This document shows, piece by piece, positions 32,560 through 43,016 of a stretch of 64,000 nucleotides of DNA. The notes under the pieces were generated by a model. It was not told the DNA's origin. It searched no databases and saw nothing but the letters and a program-made list of their open reading frames with translations. The stretch's first letter is position 1. Each line of letters begins with the position of its first letter. Made by a program: the position numbers and the translations under genes. This DNA comes from Symbiodinium sp. CCMP2592 (taxonomy: Eukaryota > Sar > Dinophyceae > Suessiales > Symbiodiniaceae), in NCBI GenBank assembly GCA_905221615.1, contig CAJNDT010005323.1, positions 507,183 through 571,182 on the forward strand, read 5' to 3'.

Positions 32560-33405
32560 ATGGCCCGGCTGTTGCTTCTGTCGATGCTGGCGGTCGCCTT
32601 GCCGGCTGAAGCGTCTGAGGCACCCGAGACTTGCGCGACAGCGTGGGTCCAATGCGGCGGCACCCGACGTGCTGCGACTCCGGCTTCAGCTGTTCTCAGA
32701 TGAACTCCTGGTACTCGCAGTGCGTGCCGAAGGGGTCCATGCCAGAGAAGCCCGAACCTGTAGATATGGCCTCGGCCGACGACGAGTGCTATCACATGTT
32801 CAGCGAGCTCAGCTTCAACACCCTGGTCCAGTCTTTCCCCAGCAATCCCGATAGTGAAGCTACGGCCTACGTGGATTGCAAGCTCTGCAGTCGTAGTGGC
32901 ATGCAGTGTACAGCCAATGTCCTCGGCGGTCGCACTCAGCTCGTTGCATCACACATTCACCTGGCCTCCGACGGAGATGGTGAGAATGGTGCGGGCCCTC
33001 CAGTGGTCAACTTCTGCGGAGACAACGGCCCTGGAATGATTGCTGATGGCAGCCCATACAAGACGCTAGGTCTCCCAGTAGTACCCTTTTGTCATTTTGA
33101 TTTTTGGTGTTTGCGAATTAGAATCTGCTAGTAGGAGCCATGATACCAGGTCTCCTTGCGCGCACTACCAGAACCGTGCTGCTTTGATGTCCATGACGGG
33201 CAACTTCGTCGACGGCGCGCAGAATGCTGGTTTCACGTTGGGCTCACGGCTGAAAGACATTGCTTCCAATCCTTCGAAGTACTACTTCAACTTCCATTCC
33301 ATCGCCAGCTGGACACACTGGCAGATCGAGGGCAAGGGTCCAGTGGGAATGTGCCGTGGCGTTATGCAGATGAGTCAGAGGAGGTTGGGCTCCGTGCTGG
33401 TGTAG
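32560..33405 (+). pseudogene. CBM1 + CHRD-like gene, copy 2 (frameshifted)
   Basis: Same layout as copy 1, but 13 nt are missing inside the CBM1 (CGGCACC joins directly to CGACGTGC, removing G-W-S-G). One G is also missing at the exon 1 end (GCTAG|GTCTCC instead of GCTAGG|GTCTCC). The total loss is 14 nt, so the CBM and the rest fall in different frames and exon 2 is again out of phase. Exon 2 (33150-33405) is otherwise intact. It is probably not functional unless recoded. Confidence 0.8.
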
Positions 33406-34652
33406 TTCGGGCAGTTGCTGGCAGCCGGTTGAATTTCGTGAATAGTGGGGCGTTCTGTACAGCGAGCCCAGACCCCCTGCGAAGACAGGGCATTCTTGTA
33501 CAGTCGACTCCCTCGTTCGATGTGATGGTAAAGGTTCACTCGACGAGAGGGATCGGAGCACAGTGGTCGAAGAACATGGAGTATCATTTATGGGCCGGCC
33601 GATGCCAAATTCTGACGTTCCAAACCCTTACACCCGAGAACCTGAAGCCACTCCTTACTCAGGCCGGCGAGTGGCTGGTGAGCACGCGGCGAGACATTTT
33701 CGAGTCTTGGTTGTTGATCCGGGTATTTTGGGTGTTAGGCTCATAGTTACACAGCGGACCCTCAAAACCTACGTAGAGCAGCCCAGATACAGCGACAGAG
33801 GAAGGGAGGCGAACCCCGGCAGCGATTATCTTCGACCCTAAAGCACCCCTGCCCTCAGCTGTATGCCAGAAACCGTAACCCCGTAAACTTGCGGCTGGAA
33901 AGACCATGAAAGACCTCGACAAAAAACCCGAAGTGCAACTCAGGAGACGGCTGTGGCTACGGCAGATGGCTACTCTGTCCGGCACTTCATGGAGGCCTGG
34001 CTCAAGTTGAAGCGCTGTAGGGGCGAAGGCTTTATCAAGGGGTTGAAGTTAGGGGGTCAAGGGTTTGGGGTAATGACATGTATACATCCTGTTCTGATTG
34101 TGATCACTTCGATCAAGTTTCGTGACAACCTTGGCCAGCTCCTTGGAAAGCCAAGCGCCCGAAACCCACTAAACCCTAGTTTAATGCTGAAGACGGACAT
34201 CACCCTTAAAGCCCTGATCTGCAGGTGTGCTCCTTCCACCCTTCAGCCAGACGAGCCGGCCACGCTGTCCATGGAGCGACGGATGCTGTCGCCTTTGCAG
34301 GCATGGCGGCGTCGAGTTTACGGTTGCAGTAGAGTCGTGGGCTTAGGGTCTGGGGCCTATACATGAAAGGTTCAAGGCATTCGGTTTGAACATGAGGGTC
34401 GTCTTGTTTGAAGATGGGGGAAGGTCCTGTTCTTGCTTAGCGTCATGGATGCCATTATGTGGGAAATGCCTGAAGCACCGTGCACATGCTTACGGCAATT
34501 CCTTGTCCGACTCTTCTGCATTTTGATGAAGACGATGAGGATGAGTTGCTCCGATCGTCATGCTCATCGGGAGGGTTGTCTGCTGGTCATGATCATGGTC
34601 GTCTCTCATACTAGCGGTAAAGCCATCCGGACAAAAATGAAAGCATGGCCTG
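33406..34652 (+). pseudogene. 3' flank of copy 2 with broken downstream exon
   Basis: It parallels 31167-32424 and has the same 8-nt loss at the downstream exon (about 34225), so copies 1 and 2 inherited that lesion from a shared parent. Near 34530 the acidic tail can be read HFDEDDEDELLR, but out of phase with the preceding part. Confidence 0.45.
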
Positions 34653-34787
34653 GCTGTTTCTCTACGGTGGGTGAGGTAGTGACTAATCATCTTGGCAGGA
34701 TGTTGGTGTTCGCATGTTGCATGGCTCCAAGTCAAAGGCCGCACTGCCGTCTTGCATTTAGGATCTCGGTTCTCAGACACTCAGAAC

Positions 34788-35648
34788 ATGGCCCGGCTGT
34801 TGCTTCTGTCGATGCTGGCGGTCGCCTTGCCGGCTGAAGCTTCTGAGGCACCCGAGACTTGCGCGACAGCGTGGGTCCAATGCGGCGGCACCGGCTGGTC
34901 CGGCCCGACGTGCTGCGACTCCGGCTTCAGCTGTTCTCAGATGAACTCCTGGTACTCGCAGTGCGTGCCGAAGGGGTCCATGCCAGAGAAGCCCGAACCT
35001 GTAGATATGGCCTCGGCCGACGACGAGTGCTATCACATGTTCAGCGAGCTCAGCTTCAACACCCTGGTCCAGTCTTTCCCCAGCAATCCCGATAGTGAAG
35101 CTACGGCCTACGTGGATTGCAAGCTCTGCAGTCGTAGTGGCATGCAGTGTACAGCCAATGTCCTCGGCGGTCGCACTCAGCTCGTTGCATCACACATTCA
35201 CCTGGCCTCCGACGGAGATGGTGAGAATGGTGCGGGCCCTCCAGTGATCAACTTCTGCGGGGACAACGGTCCTGGAATGATTGCTGATGGCAGCCCGTAC
35301 AAGACGCTAGGGTCTCCCAGTAGTACCCTTTTGTCATTTTGATTTTTGGGGTTTGCGAATTAGAATCTGCGTAGTAGGAGCCATGGTACCAGGTCTCCTT
35401 GCGCGCACTACCAGAACCGTGCTGCTTTGATGTCCATGACGGGCAACTTCGTTGACGGCGCGCAGAATGCTGGTTTCACGTTGGGCTCCCGGCTGAAAGA
35501 CATTGCTTCCAATCCTTCGAAGTACTACTTCAACTTCCATTCCATCGCCAGCTGGACGCACTGGCAGATCGAGGGCAAGGGTCCAGTGGGAATGTGCCGT
35601 GGCGTTATGCAGATGAGTCAGAGGAGGTTGGGCTCCGTGCTGGTGTAG
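34788..35648 (+). CDS. Secreted CBM1 + CHRD-like protein, copy 3 (two exons)
   Basis: Exon 1 is 34788-35311 and exon 2 is 35393-35648: the same lengths (524 and 256 nt) and phases as copy 1, giving 259 codons plus stop. The signal peptide, all Cys of the CBM1, the W-S-G-P and N-S-W-Y-S-Q-C motifs and the CHRD-like strands are conserved. Differences from copy 1 are few and scattered. It is the last unit of the array; its 3' flank is cut off about 380 bp after the stop, next to the microsatellite block. It is likely secreted to the cell wall or theca. Confidence 0.8.
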
Positions 35649-36101
35649 TTCGGGCAGTTGCTGGCAGCCGTTTGAATTTCGTGAATAGTCGGGCCTTCTG
35701 TACAGCGAGCCCAGACCCCCTGCGAAGACAGGGCATTCTTGTACAGTCGACTCCCTCGTTCGATGTGATGGTAAAGGTTCACTCGACGAGAGGGATCGGA
35801 GCACAGTGGTCGAAGAATATGGAGAGTATCATTTATAGACCGGCCGATGCCAAATCCTGACGTTCCAAACCCTTACACCCGAGAACCGGAAGCCACTCCT
35901 TACTCAGGCCGGCGAGTGGCTGGTGAGCACGTGGCGAGACGTTTTCGAGTCTTGGTTGTTGATCCGGGCATTTTGGGTGTTAGGCCAATAGTTACATAGT
36001 GGACCCCAAAACCTACGTAGAGCAAGGTGCCGTTTGTACCACTATTCTAGTGTCTGCTTTGTTCAGTATAGAGACGGTACACACTGATACTACAAGCTGC
36101 A

Positions 36102-36268
36102 ATGACGACGACTACTGCTGCTGCTCCTCCTCCTCCTCCTACTACTTCTGCTACTGCTGGTACTACTAGTACTAGTACTAGTACTATAGTACAAATACGA
36201 GTACTAGTAGTAGTACTAGTACTAGTACTAGTACTAGTACTAGTACTAGTACTAGTACTACTACTACA

Positions 36269-36306
<38 letters not shown>

Positions 36307-36341
36307 GACGACTACCACTACTACTACTACTACTACTACTC

Positions 36342-36385
<44 letters not shown>

Positions 36386-36466
36386 GCTACTATTGCTACT
36401 ATTGCTACTACTGCTACTGCTACTGCTACTGCTACTGCTACTGCTACTGCTACTGCTACTGCTACT

Positions 36467-36517
<51 letters not shown>

Positions 36518-36658
36518 GCTGCTACTGCTACTGCTACTGCTACTACTACTACTACTACTACTACTACGACTAGTTCCACCACCACCACCACCACCACCAC
36601 CACCACCACCACCACCACCACCACGACTACTACTTCCCACGACGACGACGACGACGGC
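36102..36658 (+). repeat. Compound short-tandem-repeat block
   Basis: The motifs change in sequence: CTC/ACT, (TACTAG)n, (ACT)n, (TACTGC)n, (CTGCCTA)n, (ACT)n, (CCA)n, (CGA)n. It gives a 354-codon frame of Leu and Pro runs on the + strand and poly-Val on the - strand; I treat neither as real. Confidence 0.9.
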
Positions 36659-38584
36659 GGTCGGATCACTGGGCTGCGAGCTCGAAGACTCAAGCAGTTC
36701 TTGTCAGAATCAGCATCAGTCTGTCCTATTGTCGGCAAGCCGGGAAAGTGCTTTGGTGCATCTCAGGTTTTACCTTGAAGACATGGGTACGGCAAGCACG
36801 CCTCTTCGCGATGGTGTAACACCTCGATCCGACGACGGACGGCTTTGCACTCGGTGGCATGCCGTTCTGGATAGAACATCCTTCTTACTGTTGAGCACTC
36901 CAGTTCCCGAACTGAGCTTTGGCTTATGCAGCACGCATAGCTCTCGCTGGTCAACAAGGATCCGCACATGTGCACATTTTATGCACGATTGTCCAATGAT
37001 GCCCCATCTCCATGCAGTCGCCTGCAGTCCTAGCAAAGCATCCCCTTCCAAAAAGATGTGCAAAGTGTCGCCGGGGACATGCCATCGCTCCAGCGTCCTA
37101 CAGCAGCTGGAGACCTGGGCGTGCCCTGGCGGCGCACGTCGTCAGCGATGCCTTGCAAAACCGTGATGCCGGGATCGTTCAGCTTGCGTCCGAGGCAGTT
37201 CCCACACCAGGCTCAGCTTCTTTTCGTGGAGCAGCTGGCGCTGGAGCTCTCTGAGCAGTTGGACGTGGCAGGCGATGCCTCGTCCAGGCAGTTTGCTTCA
37301 TTTGTCTGCTAGCATGGAGTTTGGCTTTGTCAAAGCCATTGCAGCAGAAGGCAAAAGCGCAAGAGCTTCGGCTCCGATTCCACCCAGTCGGGCTCATCGG
37401 AGGGTTCCTTGGAAGAGCGGCTGAGCTGCAAAGATATTTGTTCTGCGCCGTTTGTCGCCTCCTTTCGCTATCTGCGGCTTGCCGGAATGTGCGGCGAAGT
37501 TTCAGATGTTCGGGGCGAGCACCGATGCGAGCACCGTTCTCAAGGCTTACGCTGCGGTTCGATTCTTCTTGCTGATGATCCGTGGGCTAGGGCATGAGAC
37601 GTTTGACGTGAGATAGCTGCTGCGGATCGCGCCTGAGGTCAGAGAATCACCCAACCCTTCTGACGGCTTGGGAGGCCAAGGATCCGCAGGCTGGCCAAGG
37701 ACTCGACTCTCAGTTTGGGTTCTGGCTGCCAGGAGGAGAGTGAGAGCGAATCTCCGGAAGCCGGGCAGACGCTTGTCTAAGTCCAGGAGTCCAGATGATG
37801 CGAGCTGTCCCGTACCAGGTTGTCTTTTTCAGGTGAAGGGGGTGCCTGCTGTCCAGGTCGGCCAAAGACGAGCCCCTGACAGTGGCAGCCCCTGCACGGG
37901 ATTTCAGGGCACTGAAGCGACTTTCAGTTTGGGGTCTGTCCAGGTCTTGGACCCGTCCGAGCTTCCAGAGCACGTTTTGCAACTTGGCATCCGTAGACGT
38001 GAGGAAGCACCCGTGCAATGGACTCTTCGAGCGAGCAAGTCTTGAGGCTCAATCTCTTGCCGTACCTTTCAGCGCCTTGTCTCTCAGAGTAGCGGCTTGC
38101 GGACGTCCTCAACTGGGAGAACCCGAAAGATGGGGCGCCAGCACCTGCTCGAAGGTGGATGACCTCATGGAATGGCGGGTGACGTCCTGCGAGACGCGAA
38201 GTCCCAGGGCAGGGAGCTTTGTGCAGTGTTGCCTTTGAGAGAGCCGAGTGTAATCCATTGCATAGAAGCCGCAAGTGCGTTTTCATGCAACCTGAGGTCT
38301 TGATACAGCACGTGTCCGAAATGGGCAGATTGGACAGGCACGGGTTTGGTGGGCATCTCCTGTGCGACACACGAGGAGTCGTGCACATGAGTGACAATGC
38401 GCAGGTCCGAGTCAATCGTTAGATTTTCGGCACAATTGAAGCGCGCCGGTGAAGATCCCGACGCCTTGGAGGGTGAAATGGCAGAGGATGGCAGGCAACG
38501 GAAGTTCTTCGAGTGTGTCTTGGCCGTTGACAAGCCTGATGCACGGAAAGCAAGTTAAATCACAAAATGCACTTTTCTTCCCAG
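36659..38584. other. Unassigned; overlapping open frames
   Basis: Protein-like patches on the + strand include ALVHLRFYLEDMGTAST (about 36747), SVQVLDPSELPEHVLQLG (about 37935), SKVDDLMEWRVTSCETRS (about 38150) and EVLIQHVSEMGRLDRHGF (about 38290). The - strand is also open (37924-38415). None matches a family I recognise. The two stretches around 37832 and 39253 share (C)AGGYGAAGGGG-TGCCTGC then CAGGTC-GGC-AAAGAC, so a small exon-sized duplication is possible. Confidence 0.3.
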
Positions 38585-39126
38585 GCCGCTGGTGGTGCAT
38601 GAGGCTGGCGTCAGCGGACAAAACCCATTTCCCAGAAAGTGATGTCTGCGACATCGTCAGCGCGAACCTTGGGGCTCTCTTGGTGCACTGCCGCGACGTG
38701 GATGTTTCTGTGAGGACTCACGCCCACAATCTTGTTGGCAACTATGGGTTTGGTGGCCTGCCTTTCGTGAAGCAGTTGATTGCTGAAGCCATGCTTGAGC
38801 AGATGCAAGACCTGCTGCCAGAGTCCGCCGAAATCAGCAGAGAGGCCTTGGAGCAGGCGATGCAGTGCACAAAGCACCTTACTTACGTTCTGCGTGCACT
38901 GACGAAGCCTCAGCGTCAGAAGTGGGTGGCCCTGCTGGTCAGGGCCCTCCAAGTTGAGGAGTCATTCCAGGACCAGAAAACACTGATTTCTGATCTGAAG
39001 CTCCTGTGGCGAGCTGATGACGATCCTAGACGAAGCTATGCCGAAGCAGTGCAGCAACTGAAGGCTTTCTCGACGCATGCCAACAGGTATTTGCAACGTC
39101 AGATTTGGGAGCTCCGCAACTGCTGA
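38585..39126 (+). CDS. Terminal exon, unknown helical protein
   Basis: This is an open frame of about 180 codons from the acceptor CTTCCCAG to a TGA. Pieces include CDIVSANLGALLVHCRDVDV, LVGNYGFGGLPFVKQLIAEA, MLEQMQDLLPESAEISREAL and LKLLWRADDDPRRSYAEAVQ. It is rich in amphipathic Leu/Glu/Gln/Arg helices and has no signal peptide or membrane segment. The composition is clearly coding. No family is recognised. Earlier exons may lie at 38150-38420. Confidence 0.55.
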
Positions 39127-39479
39127 ATTCTGTTTCACACAGCCAAACGCTCAACGAACACTACGACTGCTTCAACAAAAGGAAGTTGGCCCGTTTGCCT
39201 CGATTGCCCTGCTGACTTTGCACGTTCTTGATCTGTGCAAGCTCTTTTTTCAGGCGAAGGGGTGCCTGCAGTGCCTGCAGCCCAGGTCTGGCAAAGACTT
39301 GCGCCCGGGACATCAAGGTCGCGGTGAGGTAGACAACTGCTCACGTATTGTAACCTTCCCACCTGATTGTTTGGCACGCCCCTAGCTCTACCTGAGGCAG
39401 ATTCCGTGCAACAGCAAGCCCCCCGAGCTTCCCCCTCAGCCACGGTAGTGCTTCGAGCGGGATCTTGGGACTGGGTTGT

Positions 39480-39640
39480 TAGATGCAGAGCTGTGGTGCT
39501 GGAAGAACGTTTATGGATGAGTTGCTCGATGGTGATTGCGAGCAAGGCTTGCGTCGGTTTCGTGATTTTGACGTGTTCATTGCAAGCAGCAAACTCAACA
39601 TGCAATTCGGCTTTATGATCCACACACTATCGCACACTAT
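39480..39640 (+). CDS. Possible exon, unknown
   Basis: The + frame reads MDELLDGDCEQGLRRFRDFD and VFIASSKLNMQFGFMIH. It is natural in composition but short; boundaries are not set. A 162-codon - strand frame overlaps. Confidence 0.3.
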
Positions 39641-39750
39641 TTCGACACCGAAGAGTGAGCAGACTGCACAAGTCCAACGAACTAACAGATATTGAAAGCA
39701 GGTGCTCTCTTTGTCGATCCCTGCATGACAAGGGGTTTGTGTGTTTGTTT

Positions 39751-39820
39751 CTCCCCTCTCTCTCTCTCTCTTTTCTCTCTCTCTCTCTCTCTCTCTCCCT
39801 CCCTCCCTCCCTCCCTCCTT
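39751..39820 (+). repeat. (TC)n / (CTCC)n tract
   Basis: A perfect CT run that changes to CCCT/CCTC units. Confidence 0.9.
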
Positions 39821-40082
39821 CTCACTTCCTCTCCATAGAATCAGAAGATAAGGTGGCAGTCACTCACACCAGGAGCAAAACTTCCAGCAACAAACTGATA
39901 GCTGGTACGAACATCAAGGGTACTCGTAATTCGGACTGGATGAAGTCTTGTGATGCTGCGCCGTGAGGTATCGTGCCACCAGCAAGTTCAAGAGTCGGCA
40001 CCCAAAGCAAAACTTGCTCCGAAGGTTTCCTGCCATCCCCAAACCACCCTTTCTTGCCAGGCGCCCCCGAAGGGGAAGCTGT

Positions 40083-40266
40083 TGGAGCGCCGTGGAGAGT
40101 CCGTTTCTCCCTGCCGGGTGAGTTCGTGGCAAGGCCCCGCACACATCTTACTCGACCCGTTCGCTTCCGGCTTGAGGTCGTGTGTGCTACCACAGTAGGG
40201 ATCCCGGCAGGTGAAAGCGTGATTGCCCAGCTCCGAGGGCTTGAAGGCGTGGCTGACACATGCGGC
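40083..40266 (+). CDS. Exon, extracellular-type repeat protein
   Basis: The frame reads VRFSLPGEFVARPRTHLTRP, VRFRLEVVCATTVGIPAGES and VIAQLRGLEGVADTCG. The V-x-F-x-L-P-x-x-F start and V-x-F-x-L-x-V...I-P-A-G...C end match the repeats at 4236-5290, which shows that this kind of gene continues beyond the CBM array. The 181-codon antisense frame is a shadow. Confidence 0.5.
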
Positions 40267-40868
40267 TGATGTTCACCTTGAGGCTTGCATTTGGGGGATG
40301 GTTTGGGCATCGAGTCTCTTGACTGTGGAACTGCAGCGGTAGAGTGCTCCCCCTCTCGGTAATCTTTGGCTTTGCTCTTGAGACAGTTCCTCACAGGTAC
40401 TTCTATCAATTGTACGGTAGGGCAATGTAGGACGCGAAGCTTTCAATGCCTGCGGCCGCCTCAAAAACCCTCTGGATCCACCGAAACTGTGCGAGACAGG
40501 CGCCTCCCAGTCCAGGCCCCAGCTTCGTGTGCACGACTCTGTCCCTCTGCCGTGTCCGACCCTTCCGCCGAGTTGAGTGTCGCGACATCGTGCTGATGCT
40601 CGCTCAACCCTGTTCTTTTCAAGCTTTGCGCTTCAGAGTGATACATCTAGCCAACGCATGCTGAACAGTGAAAATTCATCGAACGATTGCAGGGTAGTCG
40701 ACAGCACTGGGAAAGCAGAGTGAGCAACAGGTGGTAGACATAATCCTGCATGCTGAAACCCAAGACGGCAGGCTCACAATGCAGAGTCCAATAGATAAAT
40801 AGAACATCTGCCTGCTGCCTCCATTCCGGAGTTAACAGCTCCGTATTTTGGTTCGGGGATTTGTCGTC
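40267..40868. other. No assignable exon
   Basis: Three overlapping + frames and one - frame at 40366-40664 are of similar quality; one ends with QALRFRVIHLANAC. Nothing is secure. Confidence 0.3.
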
Positions 40869-41000
40869 ATGGAGCTTGCCCTGGCGGCCCTGATTACGGT
40901 GCCACCGGCAGTTTACTTCGCGGGCCAGAGATCGCAAGCTGCCGTGGCGGCGAAGTGGGCCCGCCTGGGCGAGTTCAAGGCGCGGCCCGAGGGGAAACGG
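40869..41000 (+). CDS. Candidate N-terminal exon with membrane anchor
   Basis: An ATG opens MELALAALITVPPAVYFAG, a hydrophobic anchor of about 17 residues, followed by a basic amphipathic stretch (QRSQAAVAAKWARLGEFKAR). It lies about 560 bp upstream of the first Rossmann exon of the sterol dehydrogenase on the same strand, so it may be that gene's start. Another possible exon between them reads MDVRGLEALNDHAAVVEKHF (from about 41116). The connections are not resolved. Confidence 0.4.
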
Positions 41001-41558
41001 ATGCCGAGATGAAGGCTTCGGCTATGAAGGCTCCGCAGATGGGCCTTTGGAGTCTGCACCTTCAGTCGCCCCAACCCTGAAATCGTGAGGGCTTTAGGCT
41101 CGGGAAGGCTGGAGTCGATGGATGTTCGTGGGCTTGAGGCCCTCAATGACCACGCCGCTGTCGTTGAGAAGCATTTTTCGAAGGAGAAAGGAACTGTTCC
41201 TTGGCGGTCCAATGGTCGGGTGCCGGGATTCCGGTGTCATGACCACAGAGGTGGCTGTTGCATGCTACCTTATGGTTTCCAGGGGCAAGAATGGCAAAGA
41301 CGCAATTTCGAGAAAGCAGGTGTCCAACCGAGCCGGGGTCTTGGAATTGTTAGAAGAGGGTCGAAGGTATACGGGTCTCTAGCAGCTAAGCAGCTGAGCT
41401 AGGCCCTGAGCCTGCCGTGGAGTTTAAACCTGGAGCCTGGAACCCTGCGCAAACTGTTACACCACAAGCCCTCAACTTGCAAGCCCCGAGTCCCATCACA
41501 CACCACAACACCTGAACCTCAGACCTTCCTTGAACCCCAAACTTTGTGATGCCACGAG

Positions 41559-42985
41559 GTTCTCCTGATCGGAAGCAGCGGCTTTGTCGGGGTCCGCATT
41601 CAGGAGCTCCTCGTTGAGGCAGCAGCAACTCACAAGGCGGCGGGCAGCTCAATCCCTACAACCCCAAAATCCTAAACCAAACCCAAAATCAAAACCCTAA
41701 ACCCCTCAGCCTCATCCCGAACCCCCCGAACAATGTGCACCCCCCCGACGAGGCAGCCTTGAATCTCGTCTGCGTGGACATCAACGCCCCGAAGCACTTG
41801 CGACACTTGGATCGGCATGGGGAGGCTTTGGGGTTTCGGGGTTTCGAATTTAGAGTTGGAGCTTATGGCCTTTTAGGGTTTGGTGCTGTGAACTTCGGAT
41901 TTGGGCCTAGGGCCCGGGTTTTTAGGGGATGTGGATGGATGTGGTCTCGGGTTTAGTTTAGGGAAGTGGGCTTGAGGGCGTTTGGGTTTAGGGTCTAAGC
42001 CTTGGACTTCAAGTGCCTCAGGGTATTGAGCTCATCCAGGACTCAGTTCAAAGTGTGCATACTCTGTTGTTTGAGGGCCCTTACTTCTTAGTGGGCTGCA
42101 GGTCTTCAGGATCGCAGGCTTTAGATTCAGGGCGTGGCATCCTGTGCCGGGCCTTGGCCCAAAATGGGGACTTCGAGCCCAAGGGGACCCGGACACGAGC
42201 CCCTAAAAGCCCGAAGCTTGCACGGCAGCCCCAGGAGAGGACATGGTGTACTTCACCGGTGACCTGCGTGAGCCGAAGCATATGGAAAGCATCTACGAGG
42301 CCAGGCCTTGGAAGCCCTTTAACAGCCTCATAGTAGCAACGATATAGCCATTATTACGGCCAAAGTAAACAGCCTCATAGTAACAACAACAACCATTATT
42401 ACGGCCAAAATAAACAGCCACAGATGTTTTGGACAATCCGCCCTCGTGCTCGACTGAAGTCCTCACGGCCTGACATGCTACCCTCGAAGTCGCAATCCAA
42501 GAGCCGAATGGCGTGCTCGCAGCCTTGCCTTAGAAAACGAGCATCGTGAGAGTTCTCAGTGGCTGTAGATTCTGCAGATATGGTCATAGATCTGAATCAT
42601 GTTACATGGTGACAATCAAGGCCATGTGCTGTTACCCGAAGGCCCAGCTCTCAGGGGCCTTTCCACCCCCATGTCTGCACTCAGAGCCCCGGAACCTTTC
42701 TTCCGAGCTTGCCGCCCCCTCTGCGTGCCTGTGGCCAACGGAAGGCCATGAAGAGCTGCGGCTATCCCATCAAGGGCACGATCCACCTGGCATCGATCAT
42801 TCCCTTCTTGGGCATCCCAGAGAGCTTCATCACCCGCGTAAACGTGGCCGGGAGATGAACAGGGAGTAGAGGGCCTGGGAGGTTCAGCCAAGGGCGGCTC
42901 GGGGTCCCTGCTGGGCTTTTTTGGTTTCCGGACCCTGAATCTTGACCCAGGTCCACGCATTCATCCAAGAGCACGCATGCGTTTG

Positions 42986-43016
<31 letters not shown>

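Larger units (their letters stand above)
30171..36026 (+). repeat. Three-copy direct segmental repeat, ~2.24-kb unit
   Basis: The units start at the same word GCTGTTTCT at 30171, 32425 and 34653 (spacings 2254 and 2228). They are near-identical over long stretches, including gene, intron and flanks. The third unit stops at about 36026 (just after CCTACGTAGAGCA), short of the 3' part, and a tandem-repeat block follows. The high identity points to recent duplication or gene conversion. Confidence 0.9.

Noticed and set aside
36102-37166. 354-codon + strand frame with long Leu and Pro runs
   Set aside because: More than half of it is translated short tandem repeat, and the start codon lies within the repeat.
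39864-40409. 181-codon - strand frame
   Set aside because: The + strand over the same DNA reads as an extracellular-type repeat (V-x-F-x-L-P...I-P-A-G...C), so the - frame is a shadow.
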